A stretch of 7,489 nt of DNA from assembly GCA_913054565.1 (NCBI GenBank), contig CAJXHW010000085.1, positions 1 through 7,489 of the forward strand, given 5' to 3'. The position numbers and the translations under genes are program-made. Source of the DNA: an uncultured Kordia sp. (GTDB lineage Bacteria > Bacteroidota > Bacteroidia > Flavobacteriales > Flavobacteriaceae). Below the pieces are notes generated by a model that was not told where the DNA came from, ran no database searches, and saw only the letters and a list, made by a program, of their open reading frames with translations. Of this stretch, positions 7,069 to 7,489 are shown piece by piece (positions within the stretch are counted from its first letter, which is position 1; each line of letters starts with the position of its first letter).

Positions 7069-7410
7069 TTACTCGTTGTCTTTTTTGTCAGTTGTAGAAA
7101 CAGGTACGTCATTTGTTGTTGACACAGGAGTTTCTATTTGTTGGTCATTTGCACCGTCTAAAGCTTTAGAAGAAGCACCTTGATTACCAAAAATTGTAAC
7201 GTTTGATAATAAGATTAAAACAATCATTAATATTCCTAACCACCATGTACTTTTGTCAAGGAAGTCAGTTGTTTTTTGAACACCACCAATTTGTTGTGAC
7301 CCTCCTCCGAATGAAGAGCCTAAACCACCACCTTTTGGATTTTGCACCATGATTACTACAATTAGTAAAAAGGCAACGATCATTATAAGTACTAAAAAGA
7401 TATTAAACAT
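7069..7410 (-). CDS. secG: Preprotein translocase subunit SecG
   Basis: A 113-residue inner-membrane protein with the SecG layout: transmembrane helix 1 at about 3-22, the conserved cytoplasmic loop VQNPKGGGLGSSFGGG (22-37), and helix 2 at about 55-75 (WWLGILMIVLILLSNVTIF). A polar Ser/Thr/Asp-rich tail follows, with a small internal repeat (PVSTTND / PVSTTDK, 95-109) as is common in longer Bacteroidota SecG proteins. SecG is the auxiliary subunit of SecYEG and speeds SecA-driven export of proteins such as the three signal-peptide-bearing products in this window. ATG 7410 lies 10 bases after the stop of the upstream gene, which suggests an operon with it; there is no Shine-Dalgarno. Confidence 0.96.
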   Translation of the reverse strand: MFNIFLVLIMIVAFLLIVVIMVQNPKGGGLGSSFGGGSQQIGGVQKTTDFLDKSTWWLGILMIVLILLSNVTIFGNQGASSKALDGANDQQIETPVSTTNDVPVSTTDKKDNE

Positions 7411-7420
7411 AACGGTATTA

Positions 7421-7489
7421 TTATTTTGTATTATTGATTTCTATTTTTTCGATATCCGAAATTCGGTCTGCAAAGAAACTATTTTTTTC
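7421..7489 (-). CDS. C-terminal end of an unidentified protein upstream of secG (partial)
   Basis: On the - strand the frame entering from the window end is open for 22 codons, reads ...FFADRISDIEKIEINNTK, and stops at TAA (7421-7423), 10 bases before the secG ATG. The close spacing and same strand suggest an operon. From memory, a small hypothetical gene and lptE lie upstream of secG in many flavobacteria; this tail is too short to confirm which gene it is. Confidence 0.6.
   Translation of the reverse strand, partial: EKNSFFADRISDIEKIEINNTK

Noticed and set aside
1..7489. tRNA, rRNA, CRISPR array, insertion sequence or prophage
   Set aside because: Nearly all bases are explained by the listed genes, and the gaps (185 bases or less) hold only terminators and leaders. 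No repeat array, transposase or terminal inverted repeats were seen.

Overview
This window looks like a chromosomal piece of a Bacteroidota genome, most likely a member of the Flavobacteriaceae. The evidence is low G+C DNA, AT-rich leaders without Shine-Dalgarno sequences, a TonB-dependent receptor with the N-terminal carboxypeptidase-regulatory-like extension typical of this phylum, and a secreted protease ending in a type IX secretion (T9SS) sorting domain. The species cannot be named from sequence alone. The gene order secG-groES-groEL matches what I remember of flavobacterial chromosomes.

Left part (1-2687, + strand): a TonB-dependent outer-membrane receptor that lacks only its first residues because of the window edge, followed after 16 bases by a small exported heavy-metal-associated (HMA) domain protein with a cysteine-rich tail. 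The pair looks like an operon for metal (probably copper) capture or uptake. It ends at a strong terminator (2711-2746) shared with the gene converging from the right.

Middle part (2766-4805, - strand): a secreted M43-family (pappalysin-like) zinc metalloprotease. It has a signal peptide, a short propeptide, a catalytic domain, two tandem copies of a Cys-rich linker plus beta domain, and a T9SS type A sorting domain. Its upstream region (4806-4937) is AT-rich and holds three short palindromes.

Right part (4938-7489, - strand): the groES-groEL chaperonin operon with a strong terminator after groEL. Before it lie secG, with its own terminator, and the last 22 codons of an unidentified gene just upstream of secG. 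The region before groES (6906-7014) holds an inverted repeat that is not the classical CIRCE heat-shock operator.

Functionally, SecG (Sec translocon) and GroESL (cytosolic folding) are housekeeping genes. The protease and both receptor-operon products are Sec-exported. No RNA genes, mobile elements or CRISPR arrays were seen, and no gene-free stretch exceeds 300 bases. The least ordinary part is the receptor/HMA pair with its paired cysteines. I see no clear sign of an entirely new system.
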